Source: an uncultured Oscillospiraceae bacterium
GTDB lineage: Bacteria > Bacillota > Clostridia > Oscillospirales > Oscillospiraceae
Reading direction: 5' to 3'
Length of the DNA stretch: 45,679 nucleotides
Assembly: GCA_947584295.1 (NCBI GenBank)
Contig: CANPWM010000012.1
Coordinates: forward strand, 1-45,679
In this document: positions 6,663-15,200 of the stretch, piece after piece
Position numbering within the stretch: position 1 is the stretch's first letter
How the letters are laid out: the number at the start of each line of letters is the position of its first letter
Program-made: the position numbers and the translations under genes
The notes under the pieces: generated by a model
What the model was told of the DNA's origin: nothing
The model's input: the letters and a program-made list of their open reading frames with translations, nothing else
The model's database searches: none

Positions 6663-7103
6663 ATGAAGAAATTTTTCGCGGAATTCAAAGCCTTTATCAA
6701 CAAGGGCAACGTGCTGGGGCTGGCCGTGGGCGTTATCATCGGCGGCGCTTTCAGCACCATCACCACCAGCCTTACCAACGACATCATCATGCCCATCGTG
6801 TCCATCTTCCTGGGGGGCGTGGATTTTTCGTCCATGACCGTGAAGCTCCCCACCTTCTACAAGGTGGCGGCGGACGCGGCCCCCAATACCCTCAACTACG
6901 GCAACTTTATCTCCGCCATTATCAACTTCATCATTCTGGCCCTGGTGGTCTTCTGCATCATGAAGGCCTTCAACGCCGCCTCGGATAAGATGAAGAAGAA
7001 GCAGGAGGCCGAGGCCGCCGCGGCGCCCGCGGCGCCTCCCGAGCCCAGCAGCGAGGAGAAGCTGCTCACCGAGATCCGCGACCTGCTGGCCCAGAAGAAA
7101 TAA
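6663..7103 (+). CDS. mscL: Large-conductance mechanosensitive channel MscL
   Basis: MscL is a homopentameric pore that opens under membrane tension to release solutes during hypo-osmotic shock. The 146-residue protein has the amphipathic N-terminal helix MKKFFAEFKAFINKGNVLGLA, TM1 at about 15-43 with the Gly-rich AVGVIIGGAF pore lining, a periplasmic loop (about 50-78), TM2 at about 80-108, and a charged cytoplasmic helix bundle at the end. An Ala/Pro-rich linker precedes that helix, making it somewhat longer than in E. coli. Spore formers face osmotic changes during outgrowth, which fits. rsmG begins two bases after the stop, so the pair is cotranscribed. Confidence 0.95.
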   Translation: MKKFFAEFKAFINKGNVLGLAVGVIIGGAFSTITTSLTNDIIMPIVSIFLGGVDFSSMTVKLPTFYKVAADAAPNTLNYGNFISAIINFIILALVVFCIMKAFNAASDKMKKKQEAEAAAAPAAPPEPSSEEKLLTEIRDLLAQKK

Positions 7104-7104
7104 G

Positions 7105-7812
7105 ATGCTGGAGGAGATCCTTGCCGGGGGCGCAAAGGCCCTCGGCATCGCCCTGCCTGAAAAAGCCCTGGGCCTCTACCGGGCCTACTACACGGCCTTG
7201 ACGGAGGCCAACAGGCAGTTTAACCTGACGGCCATCGAGGGGGAGGACCAGGCGGCTTATCTCCACTTCCTGGACAGCCTGGCTGTCCTGCCCCGGGCGG
7301 AGCTGGCGGGCAAGACCATCATCGACGTGGGGACCGGCGGCGGGATCCCGGGGCTGGCGCTGAAGATCGCCCAGCCGGACATGGAGCTGACGCTTCTGGA
7401 CGCCACGGAGAAGAAAACGGCGTTTTTGGAGGCCCTGACGGCGAAACTGGGACTGCCCTGCCGGTGCCTTACGGGCAGGGCGGAGGAGCTTGGCCGGGAG
7501 AGCGCCTGGCGGGAGACCTTTGACGTGGCGGTGGCCCGGGCGGTGGCGGAGACACGCGTCCTGGCGGAGATCTGCCTGCCCTTCGTGAAGGTGGGCGGGC
7601 GGCTCCTGGCCCTGAAATCCGCCGACACCGACGGGGAGCTGGAGGCCGCCGAGAGCACCGTCAGGGCCCTGGGGGGCGTTATCGCCGCCATACACGACTA
7701 TACCCTCCCCGGGACGGATATCCCCCGGCGGATCGCGGTCATTGAAAAGACCGCCCCCACGCCTGAGCGGTTCCCCAGACGCTGGGCGGCAATCCAGAAA
7801 AAGGGCGTGTGA
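7105..7812 (+). CDS. rsmG: 16S rRNA (guanine527-N7)-methyltransferase RsmG
   Basis: RsmG (GidB) uses S-adenosylmethionine to methylate N7 of G527 in the 530 loop of 16S rRNA; its loss gives low-level streptomycin resistance in other bacteria. The 235-residue protein has FNLTAI near residue 40, HFLDSL at 54-59, the SAM-binding motif IIDVGTGGGIPGLAL at 72-86, and VAVARAVAE in the second half, all RsmG landmarks. It begins one base after the mscL stop codon; its ribosome site is weak (AGAAG), so translational coupling is likely. In many Firmicutes rsmG lies beside mnmG upstream of parAB; here it lies downstream and mnmG is absent. Confidence 0.94.
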   Translation: MLEEILAGGAKALGIALPEKALGLYRAYYTALTEANRQFNLTAIEGEDQAAYLHFLDSLAVLPRAELAGKTIIDVGTGGGIPGLALKIAQPDMELTLLDATEKKTAFLEALTAKLGLPCRCLTGRAEELGRESAWRETFDVAVARAVAETRVLAEICLPFVKVGGRLLALKSADTDGELEAAESTVRALGGVIAAIHDYTLPGTDIPRRIAVIEKTAPTPERFPRRWAAIQKKGV

Positions 7813-7854
7813 ATGGGGGAGGGCCCGCGTTTCAGGGAAGATTGCCGGGAATTC

Positions 7855-7885
7855 GGCGGGCCGCCAAGAGAGGCGGCCCCTACAA
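7855..7885 (-). repeat. REP-like palindromic element, copy 1
   Basis: Read leftward, this copy starts TTGTAGGGGCCGCC and closes with GGCGGCCCGCC, forming a GGGCCGCC/GGCGGCCC hairpin with a CTCTCTT-type loop. Together with the copy at 7915-7940 it makes an inverted pair with 29 bp between. It resembles dispersed GTAGGGGC intergenic palindromes; the mobility class is inferred. Confidence 0.6.
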
Positions 7886-7914
7886 CCGTTAACGAAACAG
7901 CTCTATTAGACGCC

Positions 7915-7940
7915 GTAGGGGCCGCCGCCCACGGCGGCCC
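7915..7940 (+). repeat. REP-like palindromic element, copy 2
   Basis: The sequence GTAGGGGCCGCCGCCCACGG followed by CGGCCC repeats the first 12 bases of copy 1 exactly but in the opposite orientation, and again folds as GGGCCGCC/GGCGGCCC. The two copies could pair to form a long cruciform or a REPIN-like unit. Confidence 0.6.
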
Positions 7941-8008
7941 AAAAATGGAATACGGGTAGAGCCGCAAGCGGCATCGGAATACAATAGATAAGTACAGAGA
8001 AAGCAAAC

Positions 8009-8446
8009 ATGGGAGATTGGAAAAGGATAGAGACGCAAAACGACATTGATGAGCTGATGGGGCGCGTGGGTGGATTCCACGACTCCTGCCTCGTGTCGGC
8101 ATGCTTCAAAACAGGCCAATATGTGGACGCCTCCGGGGCGATGGCTTTAAGCTGCGCGCCGGCGACCTATGAGCTGACAATAACCCTCCACAGCCAGTGG
8201 ACGAAAATGCCCTTGGAGCTGCGCTTTTCCGGCGTACACAAGGCGAGCCTCACAGGATACGACCAGCGGGACGACGGCATCATCTACGACGCGCACCTGG
8301 CTTTTCATGAGGACGTGCCGGGGGCGGATGGAAAGAGGCTCATCGTCTGGGCGGACTGGGCGGACTTCTCGCCGGGAAAGAGCGACATAGACGACCTTAC
8401 AAGCTTCGTGTACGCGGAAAGTCTGAGCTGGCGGGAGATAAAATAA
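8009..8446 (+). CDS. Hypothetical protein with GGFHDSCL motif
   Basis: The 145-residue protein starts MGDWKRIETQNDIDELMGRVGGFHDSCLV. An N-terminal 'DIDELM...GGFHDS' segment followed by a beta-rich body occurs in uncharacterised bacterial proteins; I know no function for it. The body has alternating beta strands (YELTITLHSQ, LELRFSGVHK, RLIVWADWADF) and no signal peptide or membrane helix, so it should be a small cytosolic beta-fold protein. The ribosome site is weak (AGAAAG before ATG 8009). It is flanked upstream by REP-like palindromes and downstream by a hairpin at 8468-8488, so it looks like an independently inserted gene between rsmG and mfd. Confidence 0.65.
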   Translation: MGDWKRIETQNDIDELMGRVGGFHDSCLVSACFKTGQYVDASGAMALSCAPATYELTITLHSQWTKMPLELRFSGVHKASLTGYDQRDDGIIYDAHLAFHEDVPGADGKRLIVWADWADFSPGKSDIDDLTSFVYAESLSWREIK

Positions 8447-8467
8447 TCTGAAAATACCGTCGAAGTC

Positions 8468-8488
8468 CCCCGATGCGGCGCATCGGGG
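8468..8488 (+). terminator. Hairpin between the hypothetical gene and mfd
   Basis: CCCCGATGC and GCATCGGGG form a perfect 9-bp stem with a 3-nt loop, 22 bp after the stop at 8446. Only a short CCTTTC follows, so termination may be partial. Because mfd begins 31 bp later, it could also act as an attenuator. Confidence 0.5.
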
Positions 8489-8518
8489 CCTTTCGGCGTG
8501 GCAGGAAAAGGCTATAAA

Positions 8519-11500
8519 ATGGAAATTCTTACTAAATCCATCGTCAATGAGGAATCGGTACAGCGCGTATTGGGCGCGCTGGAGGCCGGGAGGTGTCCGG
8601 CGCTGCTCTCCGGCGCCGGGGCGCTGCCCCGCGCCCACGCGGCGGCGGCGGTGTATCTGGAGACGGGGCGGCCCCTGGTGGCGCTGTGCGCCGACGAGGG
8701 GGAGGCCAAGCGTATGGCCGAGGATCTGAGCGGCTTTACGGGGGTGGCCCCGGCCCTTTTGACGGGGCGCGACCTTATCTTCTACAACGCCGAGGGCGTG
8801 TCCCGGGACGGGGAGCGGGCGCGGATCGCCGCGCTCCACCGGCTGGCCGCGGAGGAGGGCGTTATCGTGGTGACCACCCCCGACGCGCTGATGCTGAGGA
8901 CCATGCCCCCCGACGTGCTGGAATCCCTGACCGTGGAGCTGAAAACCGGCGGCAGCTACGACCTGGAGAAGCTCACGGAGACGCTTGTAAAAGCCGGGTA
9001 TCAGCGCACCCAGCAGGTGGAGGGGGCGGGGCAGTTCGCCCTGCGGGGCGGCATTTTGGACGTCTTTTCCCCGGCTATGGAGTACCCGGTCCGCTGTGAG
9101 TTCTGGGGGGACGACATCGACTCCATGGGCGTTTTCGACGTTTCCAGCCAGCGGCGGATCGAGAATCTGGATGCCTGCCTCCTGCTCCCGGCCAGGGAAG
9201 CGCCGGTGACGGCGGCCAAGGGCGGCCCGGAGGGCCTGGCCCAGCGCATGGACGCCTACGGAAAACGCCTCATGAAGAAAAAAAGCGTCAAGCGGGAGCT
9301 TTTAGAGGCGGTACTGGCGGATCTGAAGCGGGTCCAGGAGGGCCGGAGCCTTCCGGCCTCGGACCGGTATCTGGATCTGATGTTCGAGCCGTCCACGGCG
9401 CTGGACTACATCCCCCAGGACGCGGTGGTGGTGATGTGCGAGCCCTCCCGGCTTTCCGAACGGGCCAGGAACTTCACCTGGCAGCTGGGGCAGGATTTGA
9501 CCGGCCTGAAGGAAGCGAACGTACTGGACGGCGGGCCGGAGCGGCTGATGGAGGCGTGGGAGTCGGTGACGGAGCGGCTGTCGGACTTCCCGGTGGTGAT
9601 GATGGCCTCCTTTACCGCCAGCCAGTACCCCCTGCGGCCCAGGACGCTGGCCTCCCTTACCGCCAAGCAGCTGCCCAGCTACGGCGGGAGCCTGGAGACG
9701 GCGGCCAGCGACATCGCCCACTATAAAAATACCGGCTACTCCGTCGTCGTCCTCACCCGCGACCGGCGGCGGGGGGAGATCCTCCACGATTTTCTGGAGA
9801 AGAAGGGCGTGGCGGCGGCCTATGATTTCGATCTGACGGCGCTGCCCCAGCGGGGCCAGTGCGTCATCGCCGTGGGGGCCCTCAGCGCGGGGCTGGAGTA
9901 CCCCGGCATGAAGCTGGCGGTGATCACCGAGGGGCAGCTGAGCCAGGGGCTTTTCCGGCGGAAGGCCAGGAAGAAGCTCCCGGCGGGCCGCCAGAAGCTG
10001 GACAGCTTTACCGACCTGTCCCCCGGGGATCTGGTGGTACACGAGGCCTATGGCATCGGGCGCTTCGCCGGTATGGTGAAGCGGGAGATCGACGGGGCCA
10101 TGAAGGACTATATCAAGATCGCCTACGCCGGGACGGACAGCCTGTATATCCCGGCCACGCAGCTTGACACCGTGTCCAAATACATCGGCGCCGGGGAGGA
10201 CGCGCCGGTGAAGCTCAGCAAGCTGGGCGGTACGGACTGGGCCAGGGCCAAGACCAAGGCCAAGGCGGCGGTGAAGGATCTGGCGGACGGGCTTCTGGCC
10301 CTCCAGGCCGAGCGGCAGAAGGCCACGGGCTACGCCTTCTCCCCGGACACCCCCTGGCAGCGGGAGTTTGAGGACAATTTTGAATATCAGGAGACGGACG
10401 ACCAGCTGAGGGCCATTCGGGAGATCAAGGCGGATATGGAAAACCCCGTCCCCATGGATCGGCTGCTGTGCGGGGACGTGGGCTACGGCAAAACGGAGGT
10501 GGCCCTGCGGGCCGTGATGAAGTGCGTCATGGACGGGCGGCAGGCGGCGATCTTAGTCCCCACCACCGTCCTGGCCCAACAGCACTATCAGACGGCGGCC
10601 CGGCGCTTTGACGGGTTCCCCGTCAGCATCGAGGTGTTGAGCCGCTTCCGCTCCGCCGCCCAGACGAAAAAGGCCCTCCAGGGGCTGGAGGACGGCACGG
10701 TGGACATCGTTATCGGCACCCATAAGCTGCTGCAGAAGGACGTGCGCTTTAAAAAGCTGGGCCTTCTGGTGGTGGACGAGGAGCAGCGCTTCGGCGTCCA
10801 GCACAAGGAGCGGCTCAAGGAGATCGCCCGGAAGGTGGACGTGCTGACCCTGTCGGCCACGCCTATCCCCCGGACGCTGAATATGGCCCTGTCCGGCGTG
10901 CGGGATATGTCCACCATCGAGGAGCCGCCCTCGGACCGCCAGCCGGTGCAGACCTACGTCATGGAGCATGACTGGGGCGTGCTGGCCGACGCCATCCGCC
11001 GGGAGGTGGGCCGGGGCGGACAGGTCTATTACCTGCACAACCGGGTGGACAACATCGAGCGCACGGCCATGCGGATCCGGGAGCTGGTGGAGGGCGTGAA
11101 CATCGCCGTGGCCCACGGGAAGATGGACGAGGAGCAGCTGGGCGCGGTGATGGAGGCCATGCAGGCCGGGGATATCCAGGTGCTTGTCTGCACCACCATC
11201 ATCGAGACGGGCATCGACATTCCCAACGTGAACACCCTGATCATCGAGGACGCGGACAAGATGGGGCTGGCGCAGCTCCACCAGATCCGGGGCCGGGTGG
11301 GCCGCTCCAGCCGCCGGGCCTTCGCCTATTTCACCTTCCGGCGGGACAAGGTGCTGACGGAGGTGGCGGAGAAGCGCCTTTCGGCGATACGGGAGTTTGC
11401 CGAGTTCAACTCCGGCTTTAAGATCGCCATGCGCGACCTGGAGATCCGGGGCGCGGGGAACCTGCTGGGCGCGGAGCAGTCCGGCCACATGATGAGCGTG

Positions 11501-12010
11501 GGGTACGATATGTACCTGAAGCTTCTGGAGGAGGCAGTACACGAGGAGAAGGGGGAGAAGATCCCGGAAAAGCCCGAATGTTCCGCCGATCTGGCGGTGT
11601 CCGCCAATATCCCGGAGAAGTACGTCCAGAGCGCGGAACAGCGCATGGATCTGTACCGGCGCATCGCCCATATCCGCACCGAGGAGGACGCCGACGACAT
11701 GACCGACGAGCTGATCGACAGGTTCGGCGACCCGCCCCCGGAGGTCAATTCCCTGATCCACATCGCCCTTCTGCGGGGCGAGGCGGCGGATACGGGCATC
11801 TCGGAGATCAGCCAGAAGCAGGGGCGGCTCATTTTTGGCATCAAGGAGTTTGAGATGGAGAGGGTGAGCCGTCTCTACGCCCTGCCCTTCTACAAGGGGC
11901 GGATCAAGATCGAGGCGGGGCTGAAGCCCGCCATCTCCCTGAAGCTCCGGGAGGGGGAGCGGCCCCTGGGCGCCGCCGTGACGTTCGTCAGGGACTATAA
12001 ATCGGCGTAA
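8519..12010 (+). CDS. mfd: Transcription-repair coupling factor Mfd
   Basis: Mfd removes RNA polymerase stalled at DNA lesions and recruits UvrA. The 1163-residue protein has all parts in order: UvrB-like N-terminal domains (about 1-330), a middle region, the CarD-like RNA polymerase interaction domain (about 498-560, DLVVHEAYGIGRFAGM), a superfamily 2 translocase with Walker A GDVGYGKTE (about 650) and DEEQ box (about 751), motif III TLSATPIPRTL, motif VI QIRGRVGRS, and the C-terminal TRCF domain. I prefer ATG 8519 because AGGAAAAGG lies 8 bases upstream; a GTG at 8498 would place that site inside the gene. Length agrees with Bacillus Mfd (1177 aa). Confidence 0.98.
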   Translation: MEILTKSIVNEESVQRVLGALEAGRCPALLSGAGALPRAHAAAAVYLETGRPLVALCADEGEAKRMAEDLSGFTGVAPALLTGRDLIFYNAEGVSRDGERARIAALHRLAAEEGVIVVTTPDALMLRTMPPDVLESLTVELKTGGSYDLEKLTETLVKAGYQRTQQVEGAGQFALRGGILDVFSPAMEYPVRCEFWGDDIDSMGVFDVSSQRRIENLDACLLLPAREAPVTAAKGGPEGLAQRMDAYGKRLMKKKSVKRELLEAVLADLKRVQEGRSLPASDRYLDLMFEPSTALDYIPQDAVVVMCEPSRLSERARNFTWQLGQDLTGLKEANVLDGGPERLMEAWESVTERLSDFPVVMMASFTASQYPLRPRTLASLTAKQLPSYGGSLETAASDIAHYKNTGYSVVVLTRDRRRGEILHDFLEKKGVAAAYDFDLTALPQRGQCVIAVGALSAGLEYPGMKLAVITEGQLSQGLFRRKARKKLPAGRQKLDSFTDLSPGDLVVHEAYGIGRFAGMVKREIDGAMKDYIKIAYAGTDSLYIPATQLDTVSKYIGAGEDAPVKLSKLGGTDWARAKTKAKAAVKDLADGLLALQAERQKATGYAFSPDTPWQREFEDNFEYQETDDQLRAIREIKADMENPVPMDRLLCGDVGYGKTEVALRAVMKCVMDGRQAAILVPTTVLAQQHYQTAARRFDGFPVSIEVLSRFRSAAQTKKALQGLEDGTVDIVIGTHKLLQKDVRFKKLGLLVVDEEQRFGVQHKERLKEIARKVDVLTLSATPIPRTLNMALSGVRDMSTIEEPPSDRQPVQTYVMEHDWGVLADAIRREVGRGGQVYYLHNRVDNIERTAMRIRELVEGVNIAVAHGKMDEEQLGAVMEAMQAGDIQVLVCTTIIETGIDIPNVNTLIIEDADKMGLAQLHQIRGRVGRSSRRAFAYFTFRRDKVLTEVAEKRLSAIREFAEFNSGFKIAMRDLEIRGAGNLLGAEQSGHMMSVGYDMYLKLLEEAVHEEKGEKIPEKPECSADLAVSANIPEKYVQSAEQRMDLYRRIAHIRTEEDADDMTDELIDRFGDPPPEVNSLIHIALLRGEAADTGISEISQKQGRLIFGIKEFEMERVSRLYALPFYKGRIKIEAGLKPAISLKLREGERPLGAAVTFVRDYKSA

Positions 12011-12012
12011 CG

Positions 12013-12043
12013 GTCGGAAAAGGGCCGTCAGGGCTTTTCCGAC
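12013..12043. repeat. Palindrome 1 of the post-mfd hairpin array
   Basis: GTCGGAAAAG (12013-12022) pairs with CTTTTCCGAC (12034-12043). The sequence closely matches palindrome 5 at 12211-12242, so the two bracket the array. Confidence 0.75.
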
Positions 12044-12065
12044 AGGCAAAAAACGCAAATTTGAT

Positions 12066-12098
12066 ATTCTTTCCGGCGGCATGTACGTCGGAAAGAAT
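12066..12098. repeat. Palindrome 2 of the post-mfd hairpin array
   Basis: ATTCTTTCCG and CGGAAAGAAT form a perfect 10-bp stem around a 13-nt loop. The stem shares the CGGAAA motif with palindromes 1 and 5. Confidence 0.7.
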
Positions 12099-12104
12099 CC
12101 CTTT

Positions 12105-12150
12105 TGTTTTGCGCAGTGTATGGCCCTCCGGCCATGCGCGGAGCAAAACA
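12105..12150. repeat. Palindrome 3 of the post-mfd hairpin array
   Basis: An outer stem TGTTTTGC/GCAAAACA (12105-12112 with 12143-12150) encloses an inner ATGGCC/GGCCAT stem with a CTCC loop, giving a 46-nt two-tier hairpin. Confidence 0.7.
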
Positions 12151-12153
12151 GCA

Positions 12154-12197
12154 GGGTGATTTTCTCTGAATTTCGCAAAATTCAGAGAAAATTACCC
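12154..12197. repeat. Palindrome 4 (20-bp stem) of the post-mfd hairpin array
   Basis: Positions 12154-12173 pair with 12178-12197 over 20 bp around a CGCA loop; one position is G-T in DNA, which is a G-U pair in plus-strand RNA. This is the longest stem in the window. Confidence 0.8.
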
Positions 12198-12210
12198 GCA
12201 CGTTCCCCTT

Positions 12211-12242
12211 GTCGGAAAAGGGCCGCCAGGCCCTTTTCGACA
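12211..12242. repeat. Palindrome 5 of the post-mfd hairpin array
   Basis: GTCGGAAAAGGGCC pairs with GGCCCTTTTCGAC with one bulged G. It is a near copy of palindrome 1; the arms and the YCAG loop region agree apart from a few substitutions. Confidence 0.75.
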
Positions 12243-12245
12243 GAC

Positions 12246-12281
12246 AAAAAACCGGGACAGCCGAAGCTGTCCCGGTTTTTT
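12246..12281. terminator. Bidirectional terminator between mfd and the giant surface gene
   Basis: A 16-bp stem AAAAAACCGGGACAGC with its complement (12246-12261, 12266-12281) and a CGAA loop has A and T runs on both sides. It can end rightward mfd transcripts and leftward transcripts of the surface protein gene, whose stop codon is 16 bp away. Confidence 0.9.
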
Positions 12282-12297
12282 TGCCCCGCAGGGGGGA

Positions 12298-15200
12298 TCA
12301 GTATTCCAGTGCCGCCCAGTCGCGCATCTTGGTGATGGCTGACCAGGTCTCGTAGATCTTGCCGTCGATGACCACGTTGTTGCCGCAGGTGTGGGAGTTG
12401 GTGGCCTCCTGGACCTCCGCGTAGTACCACTTGTTCTTGTCGGTGTTGTCGGTCCAGGTGATCATATCCTTGTGGAGATGATCCTTGTGGGGCTTGCGGC
12501 CCAGGAGCCGGTTGAATACCGTCATGGCCTCGGCGCGGGTCAGCAGATCCTCCGGCTTGAACGCGTCGCCGTCGCCCTGCATCAGCCCGTAGTAGTCGGC
12601 CAGGAGAACAGCTTCCGCGTACCACTTGGTCGTTTCCACGTCGGTAAAGCGGTTGTTGAGGACGGTGCCCTCGGCCACCTCGTAGAACCGCACCACCATG
12701 GCGGCCACCTCGGCGCGGGTGATGTTCTGATCGGGGTTGAAGTTGCCGTTGTCGTCGCCCAGGATAATGCCCATCTTGTGGAGCACCGCCACGGCGTGGT
12801 TATACCAGACGCCGCTCTTGACGTCGGGGAAGCCGCTGTTTTCGCTCCAGTTGGCGGCGCGGGCCTCATCGGTGAGGAGGCGGAACAGGATCGTGGCGAT
12901 CTCCGCGCGGGTGATGTTCTGCTCGGGGGCCACCTCGGTGTGGGTCACGCCGATGATGTAGCCGTAATGCTCCGACGTGTCGATATCGGGGGAGGGAGTG
13001 CCGCCGCCAGTGCCGCCGGTGCCGCCGCCGGAGTAGTAGGTGTTGGTGACGGTGACGGTGACCGTGCCGCCCGCCGTGATCGTCACCTCGGCGTTGGCCG
13101 CGCTTGATCCGCTTGTACCTACCTGATAAGCAACGCTGTCGCCCATACCCGCGGTCTCGGTGACGACGTAATCGCCCGCCGGGAGGGAGACGGTATCGCT
13201 GTTCGCGCCAGTGATCTCCACTGTCTGGTTAAAGGTGCTGTCTCCCACTTTGGTGATCGTAAAGGTGAACTTATCGCTGGCGTGGGAGGCGCCGCTGTCG
13301 TCCGTGACCTTCTTCGTGATGGTCAGGTCACCGTAATTATAGGTGTTGGTGAAGGTGACGATGGTGTTTTGGCTGTCCTGGGTGAACTCGCCCGTCACGA
13401 CGCTGCCGCCCGAATTTCCGTTTGCATCAGAGGTCGTGGAAGTCGTCGTGTAGTTGGGGTCTGCCGTCTCCTCGATCTTGTAGAACAGGCGGCCTTCGCT
13501 CACGGTGACTTCGCCCTCGCCGATGACGCTATCGCCGTTCTTCAACTTGAAGGGAGCCACGCCGTTAGTGAAGTTGAAGCCGCTGTGTTCGCCATTAATA
13601 TCTGTCGCTACATTAGTCAGATCTTCATCTAAATAGAGGGTGATGGTGAAGTTAAATATCTTGTTCGCATCGGCGGCGGGGGCGTTTTTCACCACTTTTT
13701 TGATGGTGATGGTGCCGGTGTCCGGCTTGTCGTTGTTGACTGTGACGGTGGTGGGATTGGCGGAAATCGTGCCTTCAGCCTTGTCGTGGTTCGCCGGATC
13801 GTTGTTGTAGGTGGTGACGTACCCGGAGGCGTCTTGCTCCTTGACGGTGAAGCCCGCGCCCACGGGCAGGCCGGTAATCGTCCTGCTGCCCTCGCCCATG
13901 GTGAAGGTACCCACGCCATCTTTAAATTCCACGCCATCAAGGGTATCGGTGAATCCAGTGCCTACGCCGGTCAGGGTCACGGTGAAGGTAAACGTATCGC
14001 TTGACGTCGCCAGCTTGCCGGTGAGGGTCTTGGTCACGGTGAGCCTGCCGGTATTGCGGTTATTGGTGAACGCGGCTGCCGCAGTCGTGTTGTTCGCAAT
14101 CGTGCCGGTGATGACACTCGCTTCAGCCGTGTAGTTTGCGGTGCCGGCCTCGGTGACGGCGTAGCTGGAGCCGGCGGGGAGATTCTGGATCGTGATGGAC
14201 TCCCCGGCTTTCAGCGTCACCGTACCGCCGCTGGAGATGGTGCCGGATTTGTCGCCGGTATAGGTATAGGTGCCGGTGGGGAGGGTGACGGTGAAGGTAA
14301 AGACCTCTCCGCCGTCGAACTGGGGAACCGTCTTGCTGATTTTAAGGTCGCCCAGGTATCTGTTGGTGAAGATGACGGAGTCGTAGTTGAACTCCTGGCT
14401 GATCGTGCCGCTGGCAGTCTCGCCGGACGTGCTGTCACCGGCTTCGTTTTGTTCCAGCCCTACCGAAATCGCTTTGGGTCTCTCGCCGGACGCAAAGACT
14501 TCTTCCACCTTGTAGGTGACGCCCACGGGAACCTGGATCACCAGCGAATGGTTGGCCGTATCGTCCATTTCAAAAGTAGCGGAACCGTCGCTTCCCAGGG
14601 TCTTGCCGCCAATTTGCCCGGTATAGGGGTTTCCGCCCTGCGTGAAGGTCACCTTGAATTGATATACTGTACCGGCCTGGCCGCCGACGGCCTCCTTGCG
14701 GATCACCAGCGCGCCGTTCCCTTTTTCCAGCATATGATAGGTGTTGGTGCAATTAACTTCTGTGTCACTTTCAACCACACCTGTCCGATTAAACCATTCT
14801 GTTGTGAAATGGCGGCCCTGTTCGTCAGACTGGAAGGCCTCTGTGACCTCGAAACCTATTCCGCCAGGAACCCCGGCCAGAGTCTGACTACCTTTTTCCT
14901 CAAGCGTGAAGATAACGGTATTATCTGCGGTGGTAACCGTCTTACTTGTGCCGCCAACGTTCAAATCAAAGCTGGTCACACCGGCGGGGAAGTCTTTGAA
15001 GGCGACGGTAAATTCAAACGTGGGATTCGTGGGAAGATCGACATTCGGATCATGTTTCAGCTCCGCTTTTGTAATCTTCAACTCCGCCGTCTGGAGTTCG
15101 TTGGTGATGGTGGCGGTGGCGGGGGTGGTGCCTTTCGCCACGGTAACGGTTACGGAGCCGGGTATGGTATAGCCCTGCGCTTCTTTCTCTGTAATCGTGT

